This document shows positions 9,447 to 16,032 of a stretch of DNA of 34,249 nucleotides, piece after piece. The notes under the pieces were generated by a model, which was not told the origin of the DNA, did no database searches, and worked only from the letters and a program-made list of their open reading frames with translations. The position numbers and the translations under genes are program-made. Source of the DNA: Candidatus Micrarchaeota archaeon (lineage in GTDB: Archaea; Micrarchaeota; Micrarchaeia; Micrarchaeales; Micrarchaeaceae); the NCBI GenBank assembly GCA_028866575.1, contig JAGWHU010000010.1:1-34249 (forward strand), written 5' to 3'. Numbering within the stretch: the stretch's first letter is position 1; every line of letters begins with the position of its first letter.

Positions 9447-10300
9447 TGGGAGTACGCCTTGGTCCATGCAGATGAGAATACCACCGTATTGGAAGCGCCG
9501 TTGTTGCCGTTTCCGCTGTAGTCCACCATGTCGCTGTTCAGCGGCCACCACCCGACAAGGTGCTGCAGGTCTATCGGCGGCGCACCTATGCCCTTTATGT
9601 ACTCATGGAGTATCTGGTTCGAGTTGAGCGATGAGTTGTATATCTGCACGTTCGATATGCCCCCTGCAAACCAGTTGCCCTGGCCGGCCCCTATCGTCAG
9701 GTTGTTGCCATTAGTCACTATGTTGCCAGACTGCGGGACCGTTCCCGCAAGATACCCGTCCACGTATATGCTCATCGCGTAGCCGTTATATGTAGCGGCC
9801 ACGTAGTGCCAGCTGTTCTTCCCGTTATAGTTCTCGCTGAGCGATACCCAAGACCCTCCTATGTAGAGGTCCATCGCTATATTGGACCAGCCGCTGGTCG
9901 TAGCTGGGAAAACATATCCTGTGTTGGTTGTTGCCGTGGCCTTTGAGACCGCATCCTGGTCTGTTCCGGACCCGTTCGCGTATATCCATGCGGTTACAGT
10001 GAGCTGGTTGGACAAATCAAGATACCCGGAATCCGGTACTGAAACCTTGCTGCTCCCACCGTTGAAGAAAGCTACGGATTTGGGTATCTCCGAGCTGCAG
10101 ACCCCCTGTAGGTCTATGAGCTGTATGGTGCCTGCGCCATACGGCCTGTAAACCTGGCATGCACCGGGCTCTGCCCTTGATATGGAATTGCCGGAATTGA
10201 ATGCCCCTATGGCATACAGCGCGGCGATCGCAACGCCTATTATGATGAATGCCCATGCGTAGTTTACGAGATATTCAATGGAGCCTTGAGAGTTTGGCAT
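9443..10300 (-). CDS. Surface protein: class III (pilin-type) signal peptide plus LamG/concanavalin-like domain
   Basis: In this 285-residue protein the N-terminus MPNSQGSIEYLVNYAWAF, followed by a hydrophobic helix, fits the archaeal class III signal motif (Q-x-S-x-E at residues 5-9), which is processed by a prepilin-peptidase-like enzyme and leads to assembly in pilus-like structures. The rest is a LamG/concanavalin A-like beta-sandwich: WIYANGSG, then NSWHYVAATYNGYAMSIYVD, GGISNVQIYN and VGWWPLN. Such domains bind carbohydrate or protein ligands. It is therefore probably a surface adhesin or pilus-tip lectin. It is transcribed toward the signal peptidase gene and overlaps it by 4 bp. A TATA box lies at 10349-10357 on the minus strand. 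Confidence 0.8.
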   Translation of the reverse strand: MPNSQGSIEYLVNYAWAFIIIGVAIAALYAIGAFNSGNSISRAEPGACQVYRPYGAGTIQLIDLQGVCSSEIPKSVAFFNGGSSKVSVPDSGYLDLSNQLTVTAWIYANGSGTDQDAVSKATATTNTGYVFPATTSGWSNIAMDLYIGGSWVSLSENYNGKNSWHYVAATYNGYAMSIYVDGYLAGTVPQSGNIVTNGNNLTIGAGQGNWFAGGISNVQIYNSSLNSNQILHEYIKGIGAPPIDLQHLVGWWPLNSDMVDYSGNGNNGASNTVVFSSAWTKAYSH

Positions 10301-10348
10301 TAGAAAACCTGCCTGACGTGAAGTCCGGTATTAAAGTAAAAGTAAACG

Positions 10349-10357
10349 ATTATATAT
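10349..10357 (-). promoter_or_regulatory. TATA box for the LamG surface protein
   Basis: Read on the minus strand the element is GATATATAA. Transcription would start near 10328, giving a leader of about 28 bases before the ATG at 10300. Confidence 0.45.
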
Positions 10358-10384
10358 CTTTCTAAGACAATAATAGATAGTCTG

Positions 10385-10392
10385 TTTATAAT
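10385..10392 (+). promoter_or_regulatory. TATA box for the L30e-S12-S7-EF-2 operon
   Basis: TTTATAAT is centred ~32 bases before ATG 10421 and ~24 before the in-frame GTG 10412. It is the only clear promoter for the translation operon that follows. Confidence 0.5.
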
Positions 10393-10420
10393 ACACAGCA
10401 ACTGCATCGGTGTGAAGCTC

Positions 10421-10720
10421 ATGGCAGATTTATCCAACGATATAAGACTAGCTGTCGACAGCGGCAAGGCCGAATTCGGGATAAACAGGTCGTCGGAGGC
10501 GATACTGTCAAACAGGGCAAAGATGGTCATAGTCACATCCAAGAACAGCGGGGACAGGCTCAACGACATACTGCACATAGCCAAGATATCCGAAGTCAAG
10601 GTGCAGGTTTTCGAGGGAACCCCCGTTGAGCTCGGTGTCGTCTGCGGCAAGCCATTTTCCGTCTCGGTGCTGTCGATAATAGATGCAGGAAACTCAAAGA
10701 TACTGAATGAAAACTACTAA
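10421..10720 (+). CDS. rpl30e: Ribosomal protein L30e (eL30)
   Basis: This 99-residue L7Ae/L30e-fold RNA-binding protein of the large subunit matches the family from its first residues: MADLSNDIRLAVDSGKAEFG, then KMVIVTSKNSGD, a VFEGTPVELGVVCGKPF segment and the VLSIIDAG end. L30e is distinguished from L7Ae by its length and by the GT-P-VELG-CGKP segment. ATG 10421 matches the family start and has GGTG upstream. GTG 10412 would add three residues and would fit a leaderless start. It heads the run L30e-S12-S7-EF-2, which in many archaea follows the RNA polymerase genes and includes nusA. Neither is present here. Confidence 0.9.
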   Translation: MADLSNDIRLAVDSGKAEFGINRSSEAILSNRAKMVIVTSKNSGDRLNDILHIAKISEVKVQVFEGTPVELGVVCGKPFSVSVLSIIDAGNSKILNENY

Positions 10721-10729
10721 CGTGATTTA

Positions 10730-11158
10730 TTGCCAAATGGTGAATTCGCAGCAAGGAAGCTCGTAAGGATGAGGAAGCATCAGAGGCTTCTGAAGAAATG
10801 GCAGAAGAGGAAGATGTTCAAGCTAAAGCAGAAGTACGATGCGATGGGCGAGGTTCCCAGGGCCAAGGCGCTGGTGCTGCAGAAGTTCGCCGTAGGGCAG
10901 AAGCAGCCGCACTCCGGCCAGATAAAATGCGTCAAGGTGCAGATAATAAAGAACGGGAAGGTCGTGGGCGCCTTCGTGCCGGGAGACGGATCCGTTGGGT
11001 TCATCGACGAGCACGATGAGGTCACCATAGAAGGCCTTGGAGGATCGCAGAGGGGCCAGATGGGATGCATCCCGGGAATGAAATACAAAGTGGTTGAAGT
11101 CAACGGTGCAAACATACAGCTGGTCAGGGCCGGCAAGAAAGAGAAGCCGAAGAGATGA
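10730..11158 (+). CDS. rps12: Ribosomal protein S12 (uS12)
   Basis: This 142-residue small-subunit decoding-centre protein starts MPNGEFAARKLVRMRKHQR, as archaeal uS12 does. It contains the conserved region around the decoding loop (QKQPHSGQIKCVKVQIIKNGK), followed by VPGDGSVGFIDEHDEV and the basic tail. The length is normal. The start is a TTG at 10730, supported by GTGAT four bases upstream (10722-10726) and by the family N-terminus; no in-frame ATG is available. It follows L30e by 9 bases, with no nusA between, and its last codons overlap the S7 start by 4 bp. Confidence 0.93.
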   Translation: MPNGEFAARKLVRMRKHQRLLKKWQKRKMFKLKQKYDAMGEVPRAKALVLQKFAVGQKQPHSGQIKCVKVQIIKNGKVVGAFVPGDGSVGFIDEHDEVTIEGLGGSQRGQMGCIPGMKYKVVEVNGANIQLVRAGKKEKPKR

Positions 11159-11910
11159 CGATGATGGCAGAGCCAAACGAAAACATTCCAGCTCAGCAGG
11201 ACGAGCCGAAGGAGGAGCAGAAGCCGAAGCCAAAGAGGGCAAGGCCTTCAAGGCAGCCGAGGCAGCAGGGCGAGGCGAATGCCAACGAAGCAACGCCACA
11301 CGCTGCAAAGCGCGTTCTTCTCTTCGACAAGTATGAATACAATGTCGAGGTGCAGGACCTCAGCCTTAAGAACTACATAAACCTGAAGCCGCTTGCTTAT
11401 CCATCAACATACAGGAGGGGGAGCGGGAAGAGCTTTTCCAAGGTCAACGTCAACATAGTTGAAAGGCTCAGCAATTCAATGATGAGGGGCGGCACAGGCG
11501 GCAAGGTCAGCGGCCACATAATAAGGACGAAAGGGAGGCTGCAGGGCAAGAAGATAAAGTCAATAAGGATCATAGAGAAAGCTTTCGAGACAGTCGCAAA
11601 GCAGACCGGGAAAAACCCGCTCCAGGTGCTGGTCATGGCACTGGAGAACAGCGCGCCAATAGAGGACACGACAAGGGTTGTGTACGGCGGCATAAAATCG
11701 AACGTAGCGGTTGACATAAGCGCGAGCAGGAGGCTGGACATAGCACTGAGGAACATAGCGATGTCAGCAATAATAAGCGCTTTCGGGAGCAGGAGGAGCA
11801 TTTCAGACGCACTAGCCAACGAGCTGGTATTAGCTGCAAACATGGACGTCAACAGTTACGCCGTGAAGAGGAAGAACGAGATAGAGCGAATGGCAAGGAG
11901 CGCCAAATAA
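11155..11910 (+). CDS. rps7: Ribosomal protein S7 (uS7) with a long low-complexity N-terminus
   Basis: The 251 residues include a normal archaeal uS7 core from about residue 57 (KRVLLFDKYEYNVEVQDL) to the end: YPSTYRRGSGKSF, VNIVERLSNSMMRGG, NPLQVLVMALENSAP and VDISASRRLDIALRNIA. The first ~55 residues are rich in Glu, Gln, Pro and Lys/Arg (EEQKPKPKRARPSRQPRQQ) and are probably disordered. This tail resembles the C-terminal tail of L7Ae at 14988-15052. The ATG at 11155 overlaps the S12 stop (ATGA), which suggests translational coupling; 11161 and 11164 are alternative ATGs. S7 nucleates assembly of the 30S head. Confidence 0.92.
   Translation: MTMMAEPNENIPAQQDEPKEEQKPKPKRARPSRQPRQQGEANANEATPHAAKRVLLFDKYEYNVEVQDLSLKNYINLKPLAYPSTYRRGSGKSFSKVNVNIVERLSNSMMRGGTGGKVSGHIIRTKGRLQGKKIKSIRIIEKAFETVAKQTGKNPLQVLVMALENSAPIEDTTRVVYGGIKSNVAVDISASRRLDIALRNIAMSAIISAFGSRRSISDALANELVLAANMDVNSYAVKRKNEIERMARSAK
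11213..11231 (+). repeat. 19-bp identical repeat, copy 1 (in rps7)
   Basis: AGGAGCAGAAGCCGAAGCC lies in the tail-coding part of rps7 and is repeated exactly at 14988-15006 in the L7Ae tail, in the same codon frame (encoding E-Q-K-P-K-P). Confidence 0.7.
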
Positions 11911-11920
11911 GCTGATTCAG

Positions 11921-14119
11921 ATGGTAAGGAAGGAGTACATAGTAGAGGAAATTACGAAGATAATGGGCAATACGGACCAGATACGTAACATAGCGATAAT
12001 AGCGCACGTCCACCACGGCAAGACAACGCTTACGGATTCGCTCCTGGTAAAGGCAGGGCTCATATCCAAGACTGTTTCTGGGGATGTCCTCTACACCAAT
12101 TACGAGGCCATAGAGAAGGACAGGAGGATGACCATAAAGTCTGCAAACATATCCCTCGGCTTCGAATACAAGGGCAAGGACTACATAATAAACCTGATAG
12201 ATACGCCGGGGCACGTGGACTTCGGCGGGCACGTCACGAGGTCGATGAGGGCTGTTGACGGGGTTGTCCTGGTAGTCGATCCTGTGGAAGGGGTAATGCC
12301 GCAAACCGAAACGGTCCTCAGGCAGGCGCTCAAGGAAAAGGCAAAGCCGGTGCTGTTCGTGAACAAGACAGACCGGCTTCTCACCGAATTGAGGCTTACG
12401 CCGGAGCAAACCATGGAAAGGCTCATGGAGCTCATAAGGAACATAAACAAGCTCATAGACCAGTACTGCCCGGAGGAATTCATAGGCAAATGGAATGTGG
12501 GCGTGGAGGACGGGAGCATATGCTTTGGCAGCGCATACGACCGGTGGGCCGTATCCAAGTACATCATGGACAAGTACAAGATAAACTTCAAGCAGGTATT
12601 CGAATACAGCTCGCAGGGCCCGGAAGGAATAAAGAAGCTGCAGGAGCTTGCGCCGATAGACGACGCGATACTCGCGATGATAATAGACCATCTGCCTCCG
12701 CCCGACGTGGCGCAGAAGTACAGAATCCCGCAGATATGGCACGGCGACATAAGCAGCGCAGCAGGCCAGTCGATGACCGGCGTTGACAAATCCGCAAAGA
12801 CGAACATCGTTGTATTCAACATAATATACGACCAGCATAGCGGCGAGATAGCCGTAGGGCGAATATTCTCGGGATTGGTGAAAAAGGGAACCGAGTTCCA
12901 CATATCAGGAAAGGCAAACACGCAAAAGGTGCAGCAGGTCGGCATATACATGGGCCAGGACAGGGTAATAGTGGACGCGCTTCCTGCAGGAAACATAGCC
13001 GCGCTCATAGGATTGAAAGACATATCTGTGGGCGATACGCTTAGCGAGGACGAGATAGAGCCTTTTGAGCAGATAACGCACTATTCAAAGCCCGTGGTGA
13101 CAAAGGCGGTCGAGGCAAAGGACTCGAGGGATACCACAAAGCTAATAGAGGCGCTGCGTGTGCTTTCAAAGCAGGACCCTACCATAAAAGTTGAGATCAA
13201 CCAGGAAACAGGTGAGCATCTAATAAGCGGAATGGGGGAGCTTCACCTGGAAATAATAGAGACAAAACTCAAGGACGAATTCATGGTGCCGATAACAACG
13301 AGCGAACCGATAGTTGTATACCACGAGACTCTGGAAGCCGGTGCAGGTCCGATAGAGTCAAAGGCCCCGAACAGGCACTCGAAATTCTACATAGAGGTCT
13401 CGCCGCTGCCGGAATCGGTCAAGAAGGCCCTGGACGAAGGGAGCATAAGGGACGGGGCCCCGAAGGGACAGACTGCGGTGCAGGCGATGATAGATGCAGG
13501 GCTGGACAGGCCCACGGCAAAAGGGGTAGTGTACGTGTCCAACAACTGCATGCTCGTAGACGCGAGCCACGGGGTGCAGTACCTAAACGAGGTAATGGAA
13601 CTATTGATAGACGGGTTCGTGGAAGCAACAAAGGACGGCCCGCTGGCCAGGGAAAAGTGCTCAGGCATAATGGTAAAGATAATGGATGCGACGATACACG
13701 AGGATCCGGTGCACAGGGGGCCGGCACAGATAATACCTGCAATGAGGCGCGGAATGTATGCGGCAATGCTCATAGCCGGCGTGTCGCTTGTTGAGCCGAA
13801 GCAGATATTTACTATCAACGTCCCGCAGGAATACATGTCAGACGTGATAACGCTATTGCAGAGCAGGAGGGGGCAGGTACAGAACATAACCCAGGACAGG
13901 GAGCAGATGTCGATAACGGCAAAGATGCCCGTATCAGAGGTAATCAAGGGGTTCTCCAACGGATTGAGGAGCTCCACGCAGGGCAGGGCCATTTGGTACT
14001 ATGAATTTGCAGGGTACGAGAAGCTCCCCGGAGAGCTGCAGAACAAGGTAGTCAGGGAGATAAGGAAGAGAAAGGGCATTCCCGAAGAGCCGCCCAAGCC
14101 TGAGCAGTTCCTGGAATGA
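11921..14119 (+). CDS. fusA: Translation elongation factor 2 (aEF-2)
   Basis: This 732-residue ribosomal translocase GTPase is complete. The G motifs are G1 AHVHHGKTT (28-36), switch I RRMTIKSA, G3 DTPGHVDFGG, G4 NKTDRL and G5 FGSA. Domains II-V follow. The domain IV tip keeps the His that is modified to diphthamide in archaea (His598, in DPVHRGPAQ). Two usually invariant positions differ: the P-loop Asp of A-H-[IV]-D-H-G-K is His31, and the switch I RGITI is RRMTI. The start at ATG 11921 is supported by TGAT six bases upstream and the typical N-terminus. It lies 10 bases after rps7 in the same operon. Confidence 0.95.
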   Translation: MVRKEYIVEEITKIMGNTDQIRNIAIIAHVHHGKTTLTDSLLVKAGLISKTVSGDVLYTNYEAIEKDRRMTIKSANISLGFEYKGKDYIINLIDTPGHVDFGGHVTRSMRAVDGVVLVVDPVEGVMPQTETVLRQALKEKAKPVLFVNKTDRLLTELRLTPEQTMERLMELIRNINKLIDQYCPEEFIGKWNVGVEDGSICFGSAYDRWAVSKYIMDKYKINFKQVFEYSSQGPEGIKKLQELAPIDDAILAMIIDHLPPPDVAQKYRIPQIWHGDISSAAGQSMTGVDKSAKTNIVVFNIIYDQHSGEIAVGRIFSGLVKKGTEFHISGKANTQKVQQVGIYMGQDRVIVDALPAGNIAALIGLKDISVGDTLSEDEIEPFEQITHYSKPVVTKAVEAKDSRDTTKLIEALRVLSKQDPTIKVEINQETGEHLISGMGELHLEIIETKLKDEFMVPITTSEPIVVYHETLEAGAGPIESKAPNRHSKFYIEVSPLPESVKKALDEGSIRDGAPKGQTAVQAMIDAGLDRPTAKGVVYVSNNCMLVDASHGVQYLNEVMELLIDGFVEATKDGPLAREKCSGIMVKIMDATIHEDPVHRGPAQIIPAMRRGMYAAMLIAGVSLVEPKQIFTINVPQEYMSDVITLLQSRRGQVQNITQDREQMSITAKMPVSEVIKGFSNGLRSSTQGRAIWYYEFAGYEKLPGELQNKVVREIRKRKGIPEEPPKPEQFLE

Positions 14120-14125
14120 ATCCGG

Positions 14126-14461
14126 ATGGCGATTACCATGGCAAAGACCCTGCATTTTTACGGCTCGCTGCCTGAACTTATTTTAAGTGGCACTAAGACG
14201 TCCACGTGGAGGGTAAACGACGAAAAGGATATTGCTCCGGGGGACGGGCTTTCCCTTTGCAGGAACGACGGCACAGAATTCGCGAAAGCCGAGGTAACGT
14301 CCGTAAAGGAAACAACGTTCAAAGAGCTTACGGATGAGGATAAGGAAGGCCACGAGGAATTCGGTTCCGAAGAGGAGATGTATAAGACGTATTCGGAATA
14401 CTACAAATTTGAGGTAGTGCCAGAAACAAAACTGAAGATAATAAGATTTAGACTGGCCTGA
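14126..14461 (+). CDS. ASCH domain protein
   Basis: This 111-residue protein consists of one ASCH (ASC-1 homology) domain, a PUA-like barrel. It has the typical opening SGTKTSTWRVNDEKDIAPGD (residues ~19-38), where the conserved Lys-Thr-x-T-x-R and G-D positions line the presumed ligand cleft, and the TSVKETTFKELTDEDKEG segment. ASCH proteins are linked to RNA binding, and some family members are nucleoside amidohydrolases. Its place 6 bases after EF-2 fits a translation or RNA role (inference). ATG 14138 is an alternative start that would drop four residues. Confidence 0.8.
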   Translation: MAITMAKTLHFYGSLPELILSGTKTSTWRVNDEKDIAPGDGLSLCRNDGTEFAKAEVTSVKETTFKELTDEDKEGHEEFGSEEEMYKTYSEYYKFEVVPETKLKIIRFRLA

Positions 14462-14479
14462 CAATGCAGAATGCTAAGG

Positions 14480-14487
14480 TTTAAATA
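14480..14487 (+). promoter_or_regulatory. TATA box for the L7Ae-S28e-L24e operon
   Basis: TTTAAATA, preceded by the purine-rich AAGG as a BRE candidate, predicts a transcription start near 14509 and a leader of about 65 bases. That is much longer than those of other operons in this window. Confidence 0.5.
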
Positions 14488-14539
14488 ATCTAAAGATTAA
14501 TGGTATTACAATACTTTCTGTGTATTCTTTTTCCTGAAA

Positions 14540-14575
14540 AGTAATACTGGATGAAGTAAACCTGACGGTGTTATT
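14540..14575 (+). promoter_or_regulatory. Leader hairpin with box C/D-like core abutting the L7Ae start codon
   Basis: Bases 14540-14549 (AGUAAUACUG) can pair with 14566-14575 (CGGUGUUAUU) over 10 bp with three G-U wobbles. Inside are GAUG (14550-14553) and CUGA (14562-14565), which can form tandem G-A pairs, a U-U and a G-C as in box C/D RNAs, closed by an 8-base loop. The hairpin ends at the base before ATG 14576 and covers the GGTG ribosome-binding site (14567-14570). L7Ae is the protein that binds kink-turn and C/D motifs, so feedback control is plausible. The classical three-base bulge is absent in this pairing. Confidence 0.5.
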
Positions 14576-15052
14576 ATGGCAAAGTCCTATGTAAAGTTTG
14601 AGGTATCCAACGAAGTCGTGTCGAAGACATACGAGGCATTGCAGCTTGCGAAGCAGTCCGGAACCATAAGGAAGGGCTCCAACGAAGTTACGAAAAGCGT
14701 GGAGAGGGGCCTTGCATCGTTCGTTGTCATAGCCGGGGATGTCGAGCCGGAGGAAGTGGTAGTCCACATACCTTCGATATGCGAGCAGAAAAAGATACCG
14801 TATTCGTACGTGCCGAGCAAGGCGGACCTTGGCAAGTCGATAGGGCTCAACGTCCCGTGCACGGCAATAGCCGTGGAGAATGCGGGCAGCGCGGCAGCTG
14901 CAATAAAGGAAATAACGGGGAAGGTGTCCGGCATGGCTCCGCAGGAGAAGGGCCCAGCAGAGCAAAAACAGGAACAGAAACCAGAGAAGGAGCAGAAGCC
15001 GAAGCCGCAGAAGAAGCAGCAGGCCGAAGCACCACCGCAGCCCCCACAATGA
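14576..15052 (+). CDS. rpl7ae: Ribosomal protein L7Ae with a Gln/Pro/Lys/Glu-rich C-terminal tail
   Basis: This 158-residue kink-turn-binding protein is part of the large ribosomal subunit and, in archaea, of box C/D and H/ACA RNPs and often RNase P. The core is typical: TYEALQLAKQSGTIRKGSNE (RNA contact GSNEVTKSVERG), FVVIAGDVEPEEVVVHIP, the long helix and the PSKADLGKSIG loop, ending near residue 120. The last ~37 residues (EQKQEQKPEKEQKPKPQKK...) are low complexity and not part of the family core. The start is ATG 14576, directly after a 36-base hairpin that hides GGTG. S28e and L24e follow, a common archaeal order. Confidence 0.93.
   Translation: MAKSYVKFEVSNEVVSKTYEALQLAKQSGTIRKGSNEVTKSVERGLASFVVIAGDVEPEEVVVHIPSICEQKKIPYSYVPSKADLGKSIGLNVPCTAIAVENAGSAAAAIKEITGKVSGMAPQEKGPAEQKQEQKPEKEQKPKPQKKQQAEAPPQPPQ
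14988..15006 (+). repeat. 19-bp identical repeat, copy 2 (in rpl7ae)
   Basis: Exact match of 11213-11231, in the same codon frame, within the low-complexity tail of L7Ae. Confidence 0.7.
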
Positions 15053-15075
15053 TGCAGTAAACATGCGTGATACTT

Positions 15076-15312
15076 ATGGAAAATAGCGAATCAAGACCAC
15101 AATTCTCCGGCTTCCTGGCCGAGATAGTTGATGTCAACAGGAAGGCGAAGACTGGAATATCCGGGGAGATATATTCCGTATCATGCAAGATACTGGAGGG
15201 AAACGACAGGGGAAGGATAATAAGGAGGAACATCCTAGGTCCTATAAAGATAGGCGACGTCATAAGGCTGCCTGATACGAGCAGGGAAGCCAAGGAGATA
15301 AGGGTAAAGTGA
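15076..15312 (+). CDS. rps28e: Ribosomal protein S28e (eS28)
   Basis: This 78-residue small-subunit OB-fold protein has the core FLAEIVDVNRKAKTGISGEI, then CKILEGNDRGRIIRRNILGP, IGDVIRLPDTSREAKEIR, which matches the S28e family throughout, including the RG(R)II-RN-xGP block. ATG 15076 is preferred because GTGAT (15067-15071) lies four bases before it as a ribosome-binding site. The in-frame GTG at 15067 would add three residues but would consume that site. It is 23 bases after L7Ae and 9 bases before L24e. Confidence 0.92.
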   Translation: MENSESRPQFSGFLAEIVDVNRKAKTGISGEIYSVSCKILEGNDRGRIIRRNILGPIKIGDVIRLPDTSREAKEIRVK

Positions 15313-15321
15313 AGTGATGGA

Positions 15322-15477
15322 ATGAAGTGCACGTACTGCTCCCGCGAAATACCCAAAGGCACAGGAACCATGTATGTCCACAAGACCGGCACGCTGAACT
15401 ACTTCTGCTCGAACAGGTGCTTCAAGAATTCCAAGATGAAAAGGAAGATGAACAAGAAGGAGCTGAGAAACAAATAA
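15322..15477 (+). CDS. rpl24e: Ribosomal protein L24e (eL24)
   Basis: This 51-residue zinc-ribbon protein of the large subunit starts MKCTYCSREIPKGTG and continues with MYVHKTGTLNYFCSNRCFKN and a lysine-rich tail (KMKRKMNKKELRNK). The four zinc ligands are Cys3, Cys6, Cys29 and Cys33, as in the family. GTGAT (15314-15318) lies four bases before the ATG. It closes the L7Ae-S28e-L24e operon. In many archaea ndk and infB follow; here a TATA box and an unrelated gene come next. Confidence 0.92.
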   Translation: MKCTYCSREIPKGTGTMYVHKTGTLNYFCSNRCFKNSKMKRKMNKKELRNK

Positions 15478-15479
15478 TT

Positions 15480-15487
15480 ATTTAAAT
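15480..15487 (+). promoter_or_regulatory. TATA box after L24e
   Basis: ATTTAAAT overlaps the end of the L24e region and predicts a transcript starting near 15509. That is 20 bases before the ACG codon at 15529 discussed for the next gene. Confidence 0.45.
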
Positions 15488-15528
15488 CTATTTTTTCATT
15501 ATCTATCAAGAAGTTGATAGGTAGTTAA

Positions 15529-16032
15529 ACGGAAACAACCCAGAACCCGGAAAGCGGAGAGCTCAAAGTAAAGAGCAAAGGCTTTTACCACATCCTCAGG
15601 ACTGATGGGAATGGGACCAGGTTTTTGGCGATAAACAACAAGAACGGAACAGCCGTGATGGATTCGCTGCTTCTCCAACTCGCCAGGGACGAAACTGTTT
15701 CAAGGGTCATGCTTGACTTCTGCGGCTCTGAAAGGGAGCTTGTCAGGCACGTACACAAAGATGGCACCGGCGAAATGAAGCTCGGCGGGCTAAAGGAATC
15801 CACCACCGACATACCAAACGAGGTTGAGATGAGCAGGATATCCGTTGCGATGGAAAGCGTATCCGCAACTCCCGGATCAGTGATTACCGGCGCGCTTGTA
15901 TACAAGGGGAACATGAAAATAGACAACAGCGATTTCTACAGGGAGCTGGCGGAAGAGATAGCATCAGCGCAAGAGGCGAAAAGGCTACGCGAGCTTGAAA
16001 GGCTGAGTGGCGCGTCCTCAAAGCACGATTAA
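15529..16032 (+). CDS. Hypothetical protein with no canonical start codon at its apparent 5' end
   Basis: The first usable NTG codon is TTG 15625 (135 residues), but the same frame stays open with coding-like codons back to 15529, just after a TAA at 15526-15528. Reading from ACG 15529 gives 167 residues beginning (M)ETTQNPESGELKVKSKG, a natural-looking N-terminus. The protein is probably soluble and alpha/beta: FYHILRTDGNGTRFLAINN, then GTAVMDSLLLQLARDETV, VMLDFCGSERELVRH and a charged helical end. I do not recognise the family. An ACG start, a true TTG start, or a sequence error (ATG to ACG) are all possible. It overlaps the next minus-strand gene by 4 bp tail to tail. Confidence 0.6.
   Translation, partial: TETTQNPESGELKVKSKGFYHILRTDGNGTRFLAINNKNGTAVMDSLLLQLARDETVSRVMLDFCGSERELVRHVHKDGTGEMKLGGLKESTTDIPNEVEMSRISVAMESVSATPGSVITGALVYKGNMKIDNSDFYRELAEEIASAQEAKRLRELERLSGASSKHD

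Noticed and set aside
11849-13023. Long minus-strand open frames over EF-2 (350 and 280 codons)
   Set aside because: They are shadows of the strongly conserved EF-2 gene; translations show no known domain.
14540-14575. Calling the L7Ae leader element a classical kink-turn
   Set aside because: GAUG/CUGA are present, but the stem pairs right up to them with no three-base bulge, so only a C/D-like hairpin is claimed.
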